Below, piece by piece: positions 6,454-14,247 of a stretch of 14,247 nucleotides of DNA (position 1 is its first letter; every line of letters starts with the position of its first letter). This DNA is from Lysobacterales bacterium. GTDB taxonomy: Bacteria > Pseudomonadota > Gammaproteobacteria > Xanthomonadales > Rhodanobacteraceae. The notes below the pieces were generated by a model. That model searched no databases, was not told the DNA's origin, and saw only the letters and a list, made by a program, of their open reading frames with translations. Position numbers and translations under genes: made by a program. The stretch spans positions 1-14,247 of the forward strand of contig JAAFHE010000023.1 of NCBI GenBank assembly GCA_013298265.1. The letters run 5' to 3'.

Positions 6454-7887
6454 ATGCAACGAGGCATGTGGAAGTCTTTCGCCCTGTCGTTGGCAGGGCT
6501 GGTTTTCTTCGCTGCGGCGACCGCGCAGGCGTATGACCTGCCGGACTTCACCCCGCTGGTGGACAAGAACGGGGCGGCCGTGGTCAACGTCCAGGCGCGT
6601 CAGAACGGCGGCGGCGACAGCGCGAGCAACGCCGATGACGAAGCGGATCAGGAACAGGTACCCGAAATCTTCCGTCGTTTCTTCGGTCCGGGTGGACCCG
6701 GCGCACCGCGCGGCGGCCGTCCCGGCGGCGTCTCGTTAGGGTCCGGCTTCATTATTTCCAACGACGGTTACATCCTGACCAACAACCACGTCGTTGATGG
6801 CGCCGACAGTGTCACCGTACGCCTGTCCGACCGGCGCGAACTCGACGCCAAGGTCGTTGGTGCCGACGCCCAGTACGACATTGCGTTGTTGAAAGTGACG
6901 GCTACTGACCTACCCGCCGTGACGATCGGTGACTCCAAGAAACTCAAACCCGGCCAATGGGTGTTGGCCATCGGCTCGCCGTTCGGATTCGATCATTCGG
7001 TGACGGCGGGCATCGTAAGCGCCGTGAGCCGGAGCTTCGGTGGCCGGGACCAGCAGTACGTGCCGTTCATCCAGACCGATGTGGCGATCAATCGGGGCAA
7101 TTCCGGCGGTCCGCTTTTCAATCTGAATGGCGAGGTCGTCGGCATCAATTCGCAGATCCTCTCCAACACCGGCGGCTTCATGGGCGTCTCGTTCGCGATT
7201 CCCATCGATACGGCCATGAGCGCGGTCAAGCAGATCAAGGACAAGGGTTTCGTCTCGCGCGGCATGATCGGCGTGCAGATTCAGGACGTGAATCGTGAGC
7301 TGGCGCAGAGCCTGGGCTTGCCGCGGACCGGCGGCGCGCTGGTCAACGCGACCACGGTCGGCAGCGCAGCGGAGAAGGCCGGCGTCAAAGTCGGTGATGT
7401 GATTCTCGCGTTCGGAGGCGTCGACGTGGTGCACTCCTCCGACCTGCCGCCGATGGTCGGTGCGACGGCGCCCGGCAGCAAGGTGGAGCTCAGCGTGTTC
7501 CGGGACGGCAAGACCGTCACCATTCCCGTCACCGTTTCCGAGCTGTCGCGTGATGCCACTGCGCAGGCCGGTGCCGGCGCAAATAGTCCTGCCGCTGCGA
7601 ACCCGCTTGGCATGGTTGTCGACGACCTGACGACGGAACAGCGGCAACAGCTCGGCATCAAGGATGAAGGCGTAGTCGTGACGCGCATCACCGGCGTGCC
7701 CGCGCGCCGCGCCGCGCTGCAGCCTGGCGATATCGTGCTCATGGTCGGAAAGCAGAAAGTCAGGACCGCGGCGGAGTTCAACAACGCGGTCAAGGGCGTG
7801 CAGCCCGGTGATTCGGTCATGCTCCTGGTTCGCCGTCAGGATGCCAGCCTGTTTGTCGCCGTCAGCGTGCCGAAGTCTGGCGACTGA
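6454..7887 (+). CDS. degP: Periplasmic serine endoprotease DegP/MucD (Do/HtrA family)
   Basis: This ATP-independent protease/chaperone degrades misfolded envelope proteins. It has 477 aa, about the usual size for DegP/MucD. A Sec signal peptide spans 1–26 (hydrophobic LSLAGLVFFAAATAQA, cleavage after AQA). The trypsin-like domain carries the triad His112 (TNNHVVDGA), Asp142 (QYDIALLKV) and Ser217 (GNSGGPLF). Two PDZ domains follow, at about 270–360 and 382–475, the DegP rather than DegS arrangement. The loop before the protease core is Gly/Pro-rich (PGGPGAPRGGRPGG). ATG 6454 is chosen because AAAGG (6441–6445) lies eight bases upstream and a normal signal peptide results; the frame is open upstream but that part is non-homologous. 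The symbol mucD would be equally apt. It sits downstream of rpoE–rseA with its own sigma-E-like promoter. Confidence 0.96.
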   Translation: MQRGMWKSFALSLAGLVFFAAATAQAYDLPDFTPLVDKNGAAVVNVQARQNGGGDSASNADDEADQEQVPEIFRRFFGPGGPGAPRGGRPGGVSLGSGFIISNDGYILTNNHVVDGADSVTVRLSDRRELDAKVVGADAQYDIALLKVTATDLPAVTIGDSKKLKPGQWVLAIGSPFGFDHSVTAGIVSAVSRSFGGRDQQYVPFIQTDVAINRGNSGGPLFNLNGEVVGINSQILSNTGGFMGVSFAIPIDTAMSAVKQIKDKGFVSRGMIGVQIQDVNRELAQSLGLPRTGGALVNATTVGSAAEKAGVKVGDVILAFGGVDVVHSSDLPPMVGATAPGSKVELSVFRDGKTVTIPVTVSELSRDATAQAGAGANSPAAANPLGMVVDDLTTEQRQQLGIKDEGVVVTRITGVPARRAALQPGDIVLMVGKQKVRTAAEFNNAVKGVQPGDSVMLLVRRQDASLFVAVSVPKSGD

Positions 7888-7903
7888 GTTCCAGTCCAGT
7901 GAT

Positions 7904-7938
7904 CGACGACGGCGGACTTCCGAGTTTCGCCGTCGTCG
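7904..7938. other. Perfect 11-bp inverted repeat after degP
   Basis: CGACGACGGCG (7904–7914) and CGCCGTCGTCG (7928–7938) are exact reverse complements with a 13-base loop, 17 bases beyond the degP stop. No T-tract follows on the plus strand and no A-tract precedes it, so it is not a canonical intrinsic terminator. It may protect the degP mRNA 3' end or assist factor-dependent termination. The remaining gap to lepA shows no strong promoter; GATACT at 7995–8000 is an isolated -10-like box. Confidence 0.5.
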
Positions 7939-8055
7939 TGACGGAAAAGGCAGGTGTATGCCGGCTCTGTCCTGCGCCGGTCGCTGCTTCGTGCGATACT
8001 CGCCGCTTTGCCATCGCGCCATCCGCGCCGAAGGCTCCCGTTTTGCGGCCCCCCG

Positions 8056-9846
8056 ATGGACCATATACGAAATTTCTCGATCATTGCCCACGTCGACCAC
8101 GGCAAGTCCACCCTTGCCGATCGCATCATCCAGCTCTGCGGCGGGCTCGAAGCCCGCGAGATGGAAGCCCAGGTACTGGACTCCAACCCGATCGAGCGCG
8201 AGCGCGGCATCACCATCAAGGCTCAGTCGGTTTCGCTGCCGTACACGGCGCGCGACGGCAAGACTTATCAGCTCAATTTCATCGACACGCCTGGCCATGT
8301 CGATTTCAGCTATGAGGTGAGCCGTTCGTTGGCCGCCTGCGAAGGCGCGTTGCTCGTAGTCGATGCGGCGCAAGGCGTGGAAGCGCAGTCGGTCGCGAAC
8401 TGCTACACCGCCATCGAACAGGGACTGGAAGTCATTCCGGTACTGAACAAGATCGACTTGCCGACGGCGGACATCGAGCGCGCCAAGAGCGAAATCGAGG
8501 CGGTGATCGGCATTGATGCCGACGACGCCATTCCGATCAGCGCCAAGACCGGCCAGAACATCGAAGCGGTGCTCGAGGCCATCATCGCGCGCATCCCGCC
8601 GCCAAAGCCGCGCGATACCGACAAGCTGCAGGCGCTGATCATCGATTCCTGGTTCGACAACTACCTCGGCGTGGTGTCGCTGGTGCGCGTCATGCAGGGG
8701 CAGATCAAGCCCAAGGACAAGATCCTGGTCATGTCCACCGGTCGCTGGCACGAAGTCGACCAGGTCGGCGTGTTCACGCCCAAGCGCAAGGTCAAGGATC
8801 GTCTCAACGCCGGCGAAGTAGGCTGGATCAACGCCTCGATCAAGGACGTGCACGGCGCGCCCGTCGGTGACACGCTGACCTTGAACGCCGACCCGGCGCC
8901 GGCACCGCTGCCGGGTTTCCAGAAGATGCAGTCGCGTGTGTTCGCCGGCTTGTTCCCGACCGCGGCCGACGATTTCCCGGCGCTGCGCGAAGCGCTGGAC
9001 AAGCTCAAGCTCAACGACGCGGCGCTGAATTTCGAGCCGGAAAGTTCCGAGGCCATGGGCTTCGGATTCCGTTGCGGCTTCCTCGGCCTGCTGCACATGG
9101 AAATCATCCAGGAGCGGCTGGAACGCGAATACGATCTCGATTTGATTTCGACCGCGCCAACCGTGGTCTACGAGGTGCTGAAGACCGACGGCAGCACGCT
9201 CGCGCTGGACAATCCGGCCAAGCTGCCCCCGCCGCAATACATCGAGGAAGTGCGCGAGCCGATCATCATCGCCGACATCCTCACCCCACCGGACTACATC
9301 GGCAATGTGATCGGTCTGTGCGAGGAAAAGCGCGGTATTCAGCGCAGCATCCACTACGTCTCCACCCAGGTGCGGATCAGCTACGAGTTGCCGCTGGCCG
9401 AGGTGGTGCTCGATTTCTTCGACAAGCTCAAGTCGGTATCGCGCGGCTACGCGTCGATGGACTATCACTTCCACGAGTTCCGCGCCGGCCCGTTCGTGCG
9501 CCTGGACGTGCTGATCAACGGCGATCGCGTCGATGCGCTGAGCCTCATCGTCCATCGCGCCGCCGCCGACCGCAAAGGCCGCGAGCTGACCGAGAAAATG
9601 AAGGAACTGATTCCGCGGCAGCAGTTCGACGTCGCGATCCAGGCGGCGGTCGGTTCGCAGGTCATCGCGCGTTCGACCGTCAAGGCCCTGCGCAAGAACG
9701 TGCTCGCCAAGTGCTATGGCGGCGACGTATCGCGCAAGCGCAAACTCCTGGAAAAGCAGAAAGAAGGTAAAAAGCGCATGAAGCAGGTCGGCAGCGTGGA
9801 TATCCCGCAGGAAGCCTTCCTTGCCGTGCTGCAGATGGACAAATAA
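8056..9846 (+). CDS. lepA: Elongation factor 4 (LepA), ribosome-associated GTPase
   Basis: EF4 is a translational GTPase that acts on the ribosome during stalled elongation or ribosome assembly. It has 596 aa (E. coli LepA 599). The G domain starts at once, with G1 AHVDHGKST (11–19), G2 [11 protein letters not shown]3 DTPGHVDF and G4 NKIDLP. EF-G-like domains II, III and V follow, including [13 protein letters not shown]. The LepA-specific C-terminal domain is complete, with [20 protein letters not shown] and a basic [11 protein letters not shown] segment. ATG 8056 is placed by homology ([19 protein letters not shown]). The frame is open upstream to 7954, but those residues are not LepA-like. 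The bases before the ATG are C-rich (GCGGCCCCCCG) with no Shine-Dalgarno, so initiation may be weak or partly leaderless. It precedes lepB, the classical lepA–lepB pairing. Confidence 0.98.
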   Translation: MDHIRNFSIIAHVDHGKSTLADRIIQLCGGLEAREMEAQVLDSNPIERERGITIKAQSVSLPYTARDGKTYQLNFIDTPGHVDFSYEVSRSLAACEGALLVVDAAQGVEAQSVANCYTAIEQGLEVIPVLNKIDLPTADIERAKSEIEAVIGIDADDAIPISAKTGQNIEAVLEAIIARIPPPKPRDTDKLQALIIDSWFDNYLGVVSLVRVMQGQIKPKDKILVMSTGRWHEVDQVGVFTPKRKVKDRLNAGEVGWINASIKDVHGAPVGDTLTLNADPAPAPLPGFQKMQSRVFAGLFPTAADDFPALREALDKLKLNDAALNFEPESSEAMGFGFRCGFLGLLHMEIIQERLEREYDLDLISTAPTVVYEVLKTDGSTLALDNPAKLPPPQYIEEVREPIIIADILTPPDYIGNVIGLCEEKRGIQRSIHYVSTQVRISYELPLAEVVLDFFDKLKSVSRGYASMDYHFHEFRAGPFVRLDVLINGDRVDALSLIVHRAAADRKGRELTEKMKELIPRQQFDVAIQAAVGSQVIARSTVKALRKNVLAKCYGGDVSRKRKLLEKQKEGKKRMKQVGSVDIPQEAFLAVLQMDK

Positions 9847-9853
9847 TGTTGCT

Positions 9854-9869
9854 CGCGCCGTCGGGCGCG
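9854..9869. other. Short GC hairpin between lepA and lepB
   Basis: CGCGCC (9854–9859) pairs with GGCGCG (9864–9869) around a GTCG loop, eight bases after the lepA stop. No T-tract follows. It is too small to be called a terminator and may be a minor processing or stabilising element in the 65-base lepA–lepB gap. Confidence 0.3.
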
Positions 9870-9911
9870 CGCTTGAACCGTACGTCGTACCATCGAGTCT
9901 GAGGAACGCGA

Positions 9912-10715
9912 ATGCACTTCGACTTTGCCGCCATACTGGTAGGTCTGACCTTCCTGACCGGCGTGATCTGGGCCATAGACCATTGGTTTTTCGCGAAGAG
10001 CCGTGCGGCGGAGATGCCACCGGGCGAAGCGCCGCGCGAGCCTATTCTGGTCGAGTACTCGCGCTCCTTTTTCCCCGTCATCCTGATCGTGCTGCTGTTC
10101 CGCTCGTTCCTGGCGGAGCCGTTCCGTATTCCTTCGGGCTCGATGATGCCCACGCTGCTCGTCGGCGACTTCATCCTCGTCAACAAGTTCGCCTATGGCA
10201 TCCGCCTGCCGGTGCTGGACAAGAAGATCATCGAGGTCGGCGAGCCCGAGCGCGGCGACGTGGTCGTGTTCCGTTTCCCGAAGGATCCGACCCAGGATTA
10301 CATCAAGCGCGTCATCGGCAAGCCGGGCGACGACGTCACCTATCGCAACAAGAAGCTCTACATCAACGGTAAAGAAATGCTGCAGGAAGACCACGGCGCG
10401 TACGTGGGCACTGACGCGGAGTCGCGTGAACTTGCTCGCGGCAGCGCGGAATCCTTTGTCGAACAGTTGGATACGGTCCAGCACCAGATCATCACGGTGC
10501 CGGGCGGCCAGGTTGGGCCGGACTTTACGGTACAGGTTCCGGCCGGGCATTATTTCGTCATGGGGGACAACCGGGATCGCAGTTCGGACAGCCGCGTCTG
10601 GGGATTCGTGCCCGAGGAAAATCTCGTCGGCAAGGCCTTCGTGATCTGGATGAGCTGGCGTGGGTTTGACAACGGCATCATCGAATTCGGTCGTCTCGGT
10701 ACCTTGATCAAATAG
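9912..10715 (+). CDS. lepB: Signal peptidase I (LepB)
   Basis: This inner-membrane protease removes signal peptides from Sec and Tat substrates. It has 267 aa, shorter than the E. coli enzyme (324) but in range for relatives. Two N-terminal membrane helices lie at about 5–22 and 52–68. The catalytic Ser77 lies in IPSGSMMPTL and the general base Lys132 in YIKRVIGKPGD. The family box MGDNRDRSSDSRVWGFVP is present near the C-terminus. ATG 9912 has GAGGA (9901–9905) six bases upstream. It lies 65 bases after lepA and 14 bases before the DUF4845 gene, consistent with one operon. Its products would include the DegP precursor encoded upstream. Confidence 0.98.
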   Translation: MHFDFAAILVGLTFLTGVIWAIDHWFFAKSRAAEMPPGEAPREPILVEYSRSFFPVILIVLLFRSFLAEPFRIPSGSMMPTLLVGDFILVNKFAYGIRLPVLDKKIIEVGEPERGDVVVFRFPKDPTQDYIKRVIGKPGDDVTYRNKKLYINGKEMLQEDHGAYVGTDAESRELARGSAESFVEQLDTVQHQIITVPGGQVGPDFTVQVPAGHYFVMGDNRDRSSDSRVWGFVPEENLVGKAFVIWMSWRGFDNGIIEFGRLGTLIK

Positions 10716-10729
10716 CAGAGGGCGTGGCC

Positions 10730-11119
10730 ATGAAACAGTCGCAACGCGGTATCACGTTAATCGGTTTCGTTCTCATGATGTGCGTCGTCGGTTTCTTCGC
10801 CTATGTCGCGATGAAACTCGTGCCGGTGTATTCGGAATACATGGGCGTGGTGAAGTCGATGAACCAATTGCTGACGGAGCCGGGTATCGCCAGCAAGGAC
10901 ATCAGCGAGATCCGTCAGCTGCTCAACGTCAAGTTCGATATCCAGTATGTCGATGACGCCATGATCCCGCCGCAGAACATCCAGCTGAAGAAGCAGAGCG
11001 GCGCGGCCAGCCTGCGGATTTTCTACGACAAGCGCATCGATTTCATCTACAACATCGACTTGCTCATCAGTTTCGACAAGACCGTCAATCTCTCCGGTAC
11101 CGGTGCTGCAGCCGAATAA
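10730..11119 (+). CDS. DUF4845 family small membrane protein
   Basis: The function is not known. It is a 129-aa protein of a family regularly found between lepB and rnc in gammaproteobacteria. The N-terminus MKQSQRGITLIGFVLMMCVV resembles a type IV pilin-like leader with one membrane helix (about 8–28). The rest is a small domain with SASKDISE-like helix content and SGAASLRIFYDKRIDFIYN, ending IDLLISFDKTVNLSG. It is probably anchored in the inner membrane with the C-terminal domain in the periplasm. ATG 10730 is chosen over GTG 10724 because AGAGGG (10717–10722) lies seven bases before it. The context suggests a link with export or signal-peptidase function, but this is only association by neighbourhood. 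Confidence 0.88.
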   Translation: MKQSQRGITLIGFVLMMCVVGFFAYVAMKLVPVYSEYMGVVKSMNQLLTEPGIASKDISEIRQLLNVKFDIQYVDDAMIPPQNIQLKKQSGAASLRIFYDKRIDFIYNIDLLISFDKTVNLSGTGAAAE

Positions 11120-11121
11120 GC

Positions 11122-11186
11122 GCGCAGGCTCCGGCTGGTTGGTGGACATCGCCCTGCGCACAGCCTTCGGAACGTTGTCCAGGACA
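11122..11186 (+). other. Inverted repeats in the rnc leader
   Basis: The 105-base gap before rnc holds GCGCAGG (11122–11128) pairing with CCTGCGC (11153–11159), and a tight inverted repeat TGTCC-A-GGACA (11176–11186). No T-tract follows either. In E. coli, RNase III cleaves a hairpin in its own leader and so limits its synthesis. These repeats could be a counterpart, but that is inference, and the long loop of the first makes its folding uncertain. Confidence 0.35.
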
Positions 11187-11224
11187 GCGCGAGCCGTCCT
11201 TTTCCGCCATTCCGTCCGGTCTCG

Positions 11225-11902
11225 TTGAAGCGCTTGGTCAAGCTCCGCTTTCCGCATGAATTCCGCGATCCCGCGCTGTATCAGCAGGCGCTGACGCACC
11301 GCAGCGCCGGCAGGCCGAACAACGAACGCCTGGAGTTCCTCGGCGATTCGCTGGTCGGCATGCTCGTAGCCGAGTTGCTGTTCGAACTGCATGCGCGTGC
11401 GGATGAGGGCGATCTCACCCGCATGCGCGCGCAACTCGTCAGCGGCGCCGCGCTGGCAGAACTTGCTCGTGCGCTCGCGCTCGGTGATCTGTTGCGCCTG
11501 GGGCAGGGCGAGCTCAAGAGTGGCGGGCATCGGCGCGACTCGATCCTCGCCGACGCGTTCGAAGCGCTGGTCGCGGCGGTCTATCTCGACGCCGGCTGGG
11601 AGGCGTGCCGCACCTGCGTGCGGCAACTGTTCGCCGAGCGTTGCGCGCAACTGCGCGCGCCCGAAAAAGATGCCAAGACGCGCTTGCAGGAATTGCTGCA
11701 GGCGCGCGGATTGTCGTTGCCGGTCTACGAACTCGTGACCAGCAGCGGTGACGATCATGCCAAAGTGTTCGATGTGGCCTGTATCGTGGAACGGCCGGCG
11801 CTGCGGGTGCCGGGTCGGGGATCGAGCCGGCGCGCCGCCGAGCAACTTGCCGCGAGTTCGGCGCTGGAACAGATCAAGGAACTAATCGCGAATGAACGTT
11901 GA
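11225..11902 (+). CDS. rnc: Ribonuclease III
   Basis: This endonuclease cuts double-stranded RNA, including rRNA precursors. It has 225 aa, the family's usual size (E. coli 226). The catalytic signature [11 protein letters not shown] gives Glu37 and Asp41; the second acidic pair is Asp110 and Glu113 in [18 protein letters not shown]. The double-stranded RNA-binding domain covers about 150–222 ([19 protein letters not shown] to a Ser/Arg-rich [10 protein letters not shown]). The start is TTG at 11225: the frame upstream runs to a stop at 11117–11119 with no in-frame ATG or GTG. A second TTG at 11234 is possible. No clear Shine-Dalgarno is visible, so synthesis may be kept low. Its last 11 bases overlap era. 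Confidence 0.96.
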   Translation: MKRLVKLRFPHEFRDPALYQQALTHRSAGRPNNERLEFLGDSLVGMLVAELLFELHARADEGDLTRMRAQLVSGAALAELARALALGDLLRLGQGELKSGGHRRDSILADAFEALVAAVYLDAGWEACRTCVRQLFAERCAQLRAPEKDAKTRLQELLQARGLSLPVYELVTSSGDDHAKVFDVACIVERPALRVPGRGSSRRAAEQLAASSALEQIKELIANER

Positions 11903-12806
11903 GAATCCCGCCGGGCTGGCCCACCGTTGCGGCCTGGTCGCTCTGCTCGGGCGGCCGAACGTGGGCAAGTCCACGTTGCAGAATGCGCTGGTCGGCTTCC
12001 GCGTCAGCATCGTCAGCCCCAAGCCGCAGACCACGCGGCATCGCATCCTGGGCATTGCGACGCGGCCCGATGCGCAGATCCTGTTCGTCGACACGCCGGG
12101 CATGCATTCCGATGCCAAGCGTGCCATCAACCGGCAACTCAACCGCGCCGCGCGCGGTGCCATCGACGAGGTCGATGTGCTGGTGCACGTCATCGAAGCG
12201 GGGCGCTGGAACGACGAAGACGAGCGCGTCTGGCGTGCGCTGCAGGCGGCTGGCAAGCCGGTGCTGCTGGCGATCAACAAGGTCGACACGATCAAGAACC
12301 GCGAACAGCTATTGCCGTTCATCGCGCAGGTCACGGGCGAGCGCAGCTACGCGGCCGTGCTGCTGGTTTCGGCGCGTCGTGCCGACGGCCTGAAGGTACT
12401 GGAAAGCGAAATCGTCTCGCGCCTGCCGGAAGCGCCGCCGGTCTACGGCGAAGACGAGGTGACCGATCGCAGCGAGCGCTTCCTGGCCGCCGAGCTGGTG
12501 CGCGAACAGTTGATGCGGCAGCTCGGACAGGAGCTGCCGTATTCCTGCACGGTGGAGATCGAGCAATTTGGTGACCGCGAGGATGGCATGACCGAGATCG
12601 GCGCCGTCATCTGGGTCGAGCGGACGAGCCAGAAGGCGATCGTCATCGGCGCCTCGGGTTCGCGTCTCAAGGAAGTCGGCACGGCCGCGCGCCTGGCGAT
12701 GGAAAGGCTGTTCGACCGGCGCGTGTTCCTGAAGCTCTGGGTACGCGTGCGTGAAAACTGGTCCGACGACGAAGCGGCAGTCAAGCGCTTCGGCTACGAG
12801 GGCTGA
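11892..12806 (+). CDS. era: GTPase Era, 16S rRNA/30S maturation
   Basis: Era binds the 3' end of 16S rRNA during 30S assembly. It has 304 aa (E. coli 301). The G domain has G1 GRPNVGKST (20–28), switch [11 protein letters not shown]3 FVDTPG, G4 NKVD and G5-like VSARRADG. The C-terminal KH domain includes [14 protein letters not shown], with GASG as its GxxG loop, and ends [24 protein letters not shown] 11892 lies inside the 3' end of rnc, and AAGGA (11876–11880) serves as ribosome site, so rnc and era are translationally coupled. Pairing of RNase III with Era fits their joint role in rRNA maturation. In G1 the sequence continues LQNALVG rather than the more usual LLNALVG. Confidence 0.98.
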   Translation: MNVENPAGLAHRCGLVALLGRPNVGKSTLQNALVGFRVSIVSPKPQTTRHRILGIATRPDAQILFVDTPGMHSDAKRAINRQLNRAARGAIDEVDVLVHVIEAGRWNDEDERVWRALQAAGKPVLLAINKVDTIKNREQLLPFIAQVTGERSYAAVLLVSARRADGLKVLESEIVSRLPEAPPVYGEDEVTDRSERFLAAELVREQLMRQLGQELPYSCTVEIEQFGDREDGMTEIGAVIWVERTSQKAIVIGASGSRLKEVGTAARLAMERLFDRRVFLKLWVRVRENWSDDEAAVKRFGYEG

Positions 12807-12816
12807 GCGGCAAGGG

Positions 12817-12843
12817 CGGATGCGAGGTGCTGAGCGGCATCCG
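12817..12843. other. Inverted repeat between era and recO
   Basis: CGGATGC (12817–12823) and GCATCCG (12837–12843) are exact reverse complements around a 13-base loop, in the 61-base gap between the two genes. There is no T-tract. Possible mRNA processing or attenuation element; weak evidence. Confidence 0.3.
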
Positions 12844-12867
12844 GTTGCGTGAATCCAGGCTCTGATC

Positions 12868-13575
12868 ATGCGCATCGAGGAACAGCCCGGCTGGATATTG
12901 CATGCGCGGCCCTACCGCGAAACCAGCGCGCTGCTCGAAGCCTGGAGCCGCGAGCATGGTCGTATCGGCCTCGTCGCACGAGGCGTGCGGAAGGAAAAAC
13001 CACGCCAGCCCCGCGCGCTGCTGCAACCGCTGGTGCCGCTGAGTCTTGGCTGGAGCGGGCAGGGCGAGCTGGTCACGTTGACCGGGCTCGAGGCGCGCGG
13101 CCAGCCGCCGCGGCTCGTCGGCGAGGCCCTCGTCTGTGCGATCTACGTCAACGAACTGGCCATGCGCCTGCTGCCGCGCCATGACGCGCTGCCGGAGCTG
13201 TTCGATGCCTACGAGAACACACTGGCTCGACTCGCGACTTCGCCGGCGCGGGCCTGGCCGCTGCGTCGTTTCGAGCGCGACCTGCTGGCCGAGACTGGCT
13301 ACGGCCTGGTCTGCGACAGCGAAGCCGACAGCGGCGAAGCGATCGATCCGGCGCGCGAGTACATCTACATTCCGGAGCACGGCGCCGTGCCGTACGCGTT
13401 GCAGCCCAACGTGCTGCGTCTGCGCGGCAGTGCACTGCTGGCGCTCGCCGACGACCGCATGCCCGACGCTGAAGACCTGACCAGCCTGCGCCGCCTGATG
13501 CGAGCGCTGATCGCGCACCAGCTCGGCGGCGGCAGCCTGCGCTCCTGGAGCATGCTGGCCGGGAGTTCGCCTTAG
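12868..13575 (+). CDS. recO: DNA repair protein RecO
   Basis: RecO works with RecR to load RecA on SSB-coated single-stranded DNA in gap repair. It has 235 aa, the normal length. The N-terminal OB-fold begins GWILHARPYRETSALLEAWSR and runs through GRIGLVARGVRKEK. The helical C-terminal domain contains VCAIYVNELAMRLLPRHDALPELFDAY and LRRFERDLLAETGYGLVCD, both typical of RecO. The four-cysteine zinc finger of some RecO proteins is absent, as is usual in gammaproteobacteria. ATG 12868 has only a weak AGG upstream. Its stop TAG (13573–13575) overlaps the stop codon of the convergent gene on the other strand. Confidence 0.95.
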   Translation: MRIEEQPGWILHARPYRETSALLEAWSREHGRIGLVARGVRKEKPRQPRALLQPLVPLSLGWSGQGELVTLTGLEARGQPPRLVGEALVCAIYVNELAMRLLPRHDALPELFDAYENTLARLATSPARAWPLRRFERDLLAETGYGLVCDSEADSGEAIDPAREYIYIPEHGAVPYALQPNVLRLRGSALLALADDRMPDAEDLTSLRRLMRALIAHQLGGGSLRSWSMLAGSSP

Positions 13576-14247
13576 CCGACGAGACGCTCGCGCGTCGCCT
13601 CGGCAGCCGCGCGCAGTTCGGTCAGATCGTCTGCGCGAAAGGTGTCTGCATCGACGAGCCGGCGGCGCACGCGTCGGCAGGCGTGTTCCAGCTGCGCTGC
13701 GCCGCAGAATCCGGCCGATGCGCAAAGACGATGCAGGCGTTCTCGCAGTCCGCCGACGTCCTGCCGCGCAAGACAGGTATCCAGCTCCTGCGGCAGGTGG
13801 TCGAGTTCGCCCAGGAACAACTGGCGAAGTGACGCCACGATCTCGCTGCTGCCGAGACTGCGGCAGGCGGCGGTGTCGTCCAGCAGCGGCAGTTCCGCAT
13901 ACGCGGCCATGGGCTCAGCGACCATGCCGGGGTTTCCCGCTGCCGCCTGCAGTGCGCGCTGCAGCCCGGCCAGGTCGACCGGCTTGGCCAGCACGCCGGC
14001 GAAACCCTGTGCAAGCAGCGTGTGTTCGTGTTCCGCCAGGCTCGCGGCCGTGGTCGCCAGTGCCGTACTCGAGCGGGAGGCGGCCGATTCGTCGGCCCGC
14101 ACGCGTTGCAGCACGCTCGGGCCGTCCAGTCCCGGCATACGTACGTCCAGCAGCAACACGTCGTAGCGTCGCGCGCGTGCCAGTGCCAGCGCGGCCAGGC
14201 CGTCGCCGGCGACATCGCAGCGATGGCCGAGCAGCGCCGCCGCGTCG
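13572..14247 (-). CDS. C-terminal part of a hybrid sensor kinase: receiver plus HPt domain, cut by window edge
   Basis: The last 224 residues are visible; the gene enters from the right edge. A receiver domain comes first, with the phosphoacceptor Asp in LLLDVRMPGLDG (visible residue 34, first base 14147) and the conserved Lys in VLAKPVD (visible residue 88). A linker of about 60 residues leads to an HPt domain with the probable phosphoryl His in LHRLCASAGFCGA (visible residue 172, codon 13731–13733). The usual HxLKG is HRLCA here. This order fits the end of a BarA/GacS-like or similar phosphorelay kinase whose sensor and kinase parts lie outside the window. A free-standing receiver–HPt protein is also possible. 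The stop TAA (plus-strand tta 13572–13574) overlaps the recO stop, so the two genes converge with no gap. Confidence 0.9.
   Translation of the reverse strand, partial: DAAALLGHRCDVAGDGLAALALARARRYDVLLLDVRMPGLDGPSVLQRVRADESAASRSSTALATTAASLAEHEHTLLAQGFAGVLAKPVDLAGLQRALQAAAGNPGMVAEPMAAYAELPLLDDTAACRSLGSSEIVASLRQLFLGELDHLPQELDTCLARQDVGGLRERLHRLCASAGFCGAAQLEHACRRVRRRLVDADTFRADDLTELRAAAEATRERLVG

Noticed and set aside
9875..9902. Sigma-E-like boxes GAACCG–17–TCTGA before lepB
   Set aside because: The -35 matches only four of six bases, and the start would fall about four bases before the ATG, on top of the ribosome site.
6910..10020. Very long minus-strand open frame (1036 codons) opposite degP, lepA and the start of lepB
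   Set aside because: It lies entirely antisense to well-recognised genes, its translation is His/Arg/Asp-rich without any domain, and such frames are expected from strong G/C third-position bias.
10426..10450. GAACTT inside lepB, and another inside rnc near 11459
   Set aside because: Both are within conserved coding sequence with no suitable -10 at 16–17 bases; chance matches.
10757..11845. Minus-strand open frame of 362 codons opposite DUF4845 and rnc
   Set aside because: Antisense to recognised genes and without recognisable motifs.

Overview
The window is a GC-rich, almost fully coding stretch of a gammaproteobacterial chromosome. The gene order rpoE–rseA–degP/mucD–lepA–lepB–DUF4845–rnc–era–recO, with no rseB, and the style of the proteins point to the Xanthomonadales (Xanthomonadaceae or Rhodanobacteraceae). 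This placement is from remembered gene order and protein similarity, not from a search. No tRNA, rRNA, insertion sequence, CRISPR array or phage gene is seen. It looks like conserved chromosomal core with one less familiar signalling pair.

Layout: (1) 1–1499, minus strand: the first 499 residues of a fused enoyl-CoA hydratase/3-hydroxyacyl-CoA dehydrogenase of fatty-acid beta-oxidation, cut by the window edge. (2) 1634–4731, plus strand, divergent from it: a 162-aa protein resembling the N-terminal domain of Ycf46-type AAA proteins without the ATPase part, whose stop overlaps the start of an 869-aa protein with pseudo-receiver, PAS, GAF, GGDEF and EAL domains (cyclic-di-GMP turnover). (3) 4810–7887: the envelope-stress module: sigma-E, its membrane anti-sigma RseA, and a periplasmic DegP/MucD protease. 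Sigma-E-like promoters lie before rpoE (moderate match) and before degP (good match), with a strong hairpin between rseA and degP. (4) 8056–13575: lepA (EF4), lepB (signal peptidase I), a small DUF4845 membrane protein, rnc, era and recO, all co-directional. They link protein export, RNA processing, ribosome maturation and DNA repair. (5) 13572–14247, minus strand: the C-terminal end of a hybrid sensor kinase (receiver plus HPt), convergent with recO and overlapping its stop codon.

How the parts may work together: misfolded envelope proteins would release sigma-E from RseA. Sigma-E would then raise its own operon and degP, which clears misfolded periplasmic proteins. LepB matures exported proteins next door. 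The most interesting unexplained element is the Ycf46-N-like protein translationally coupled to the c-di-GMP enzyme. Its receiver has lost the phosphoacceptor Asp (Glu61 instead), so its input is probably not ordinary phosphotransfer.
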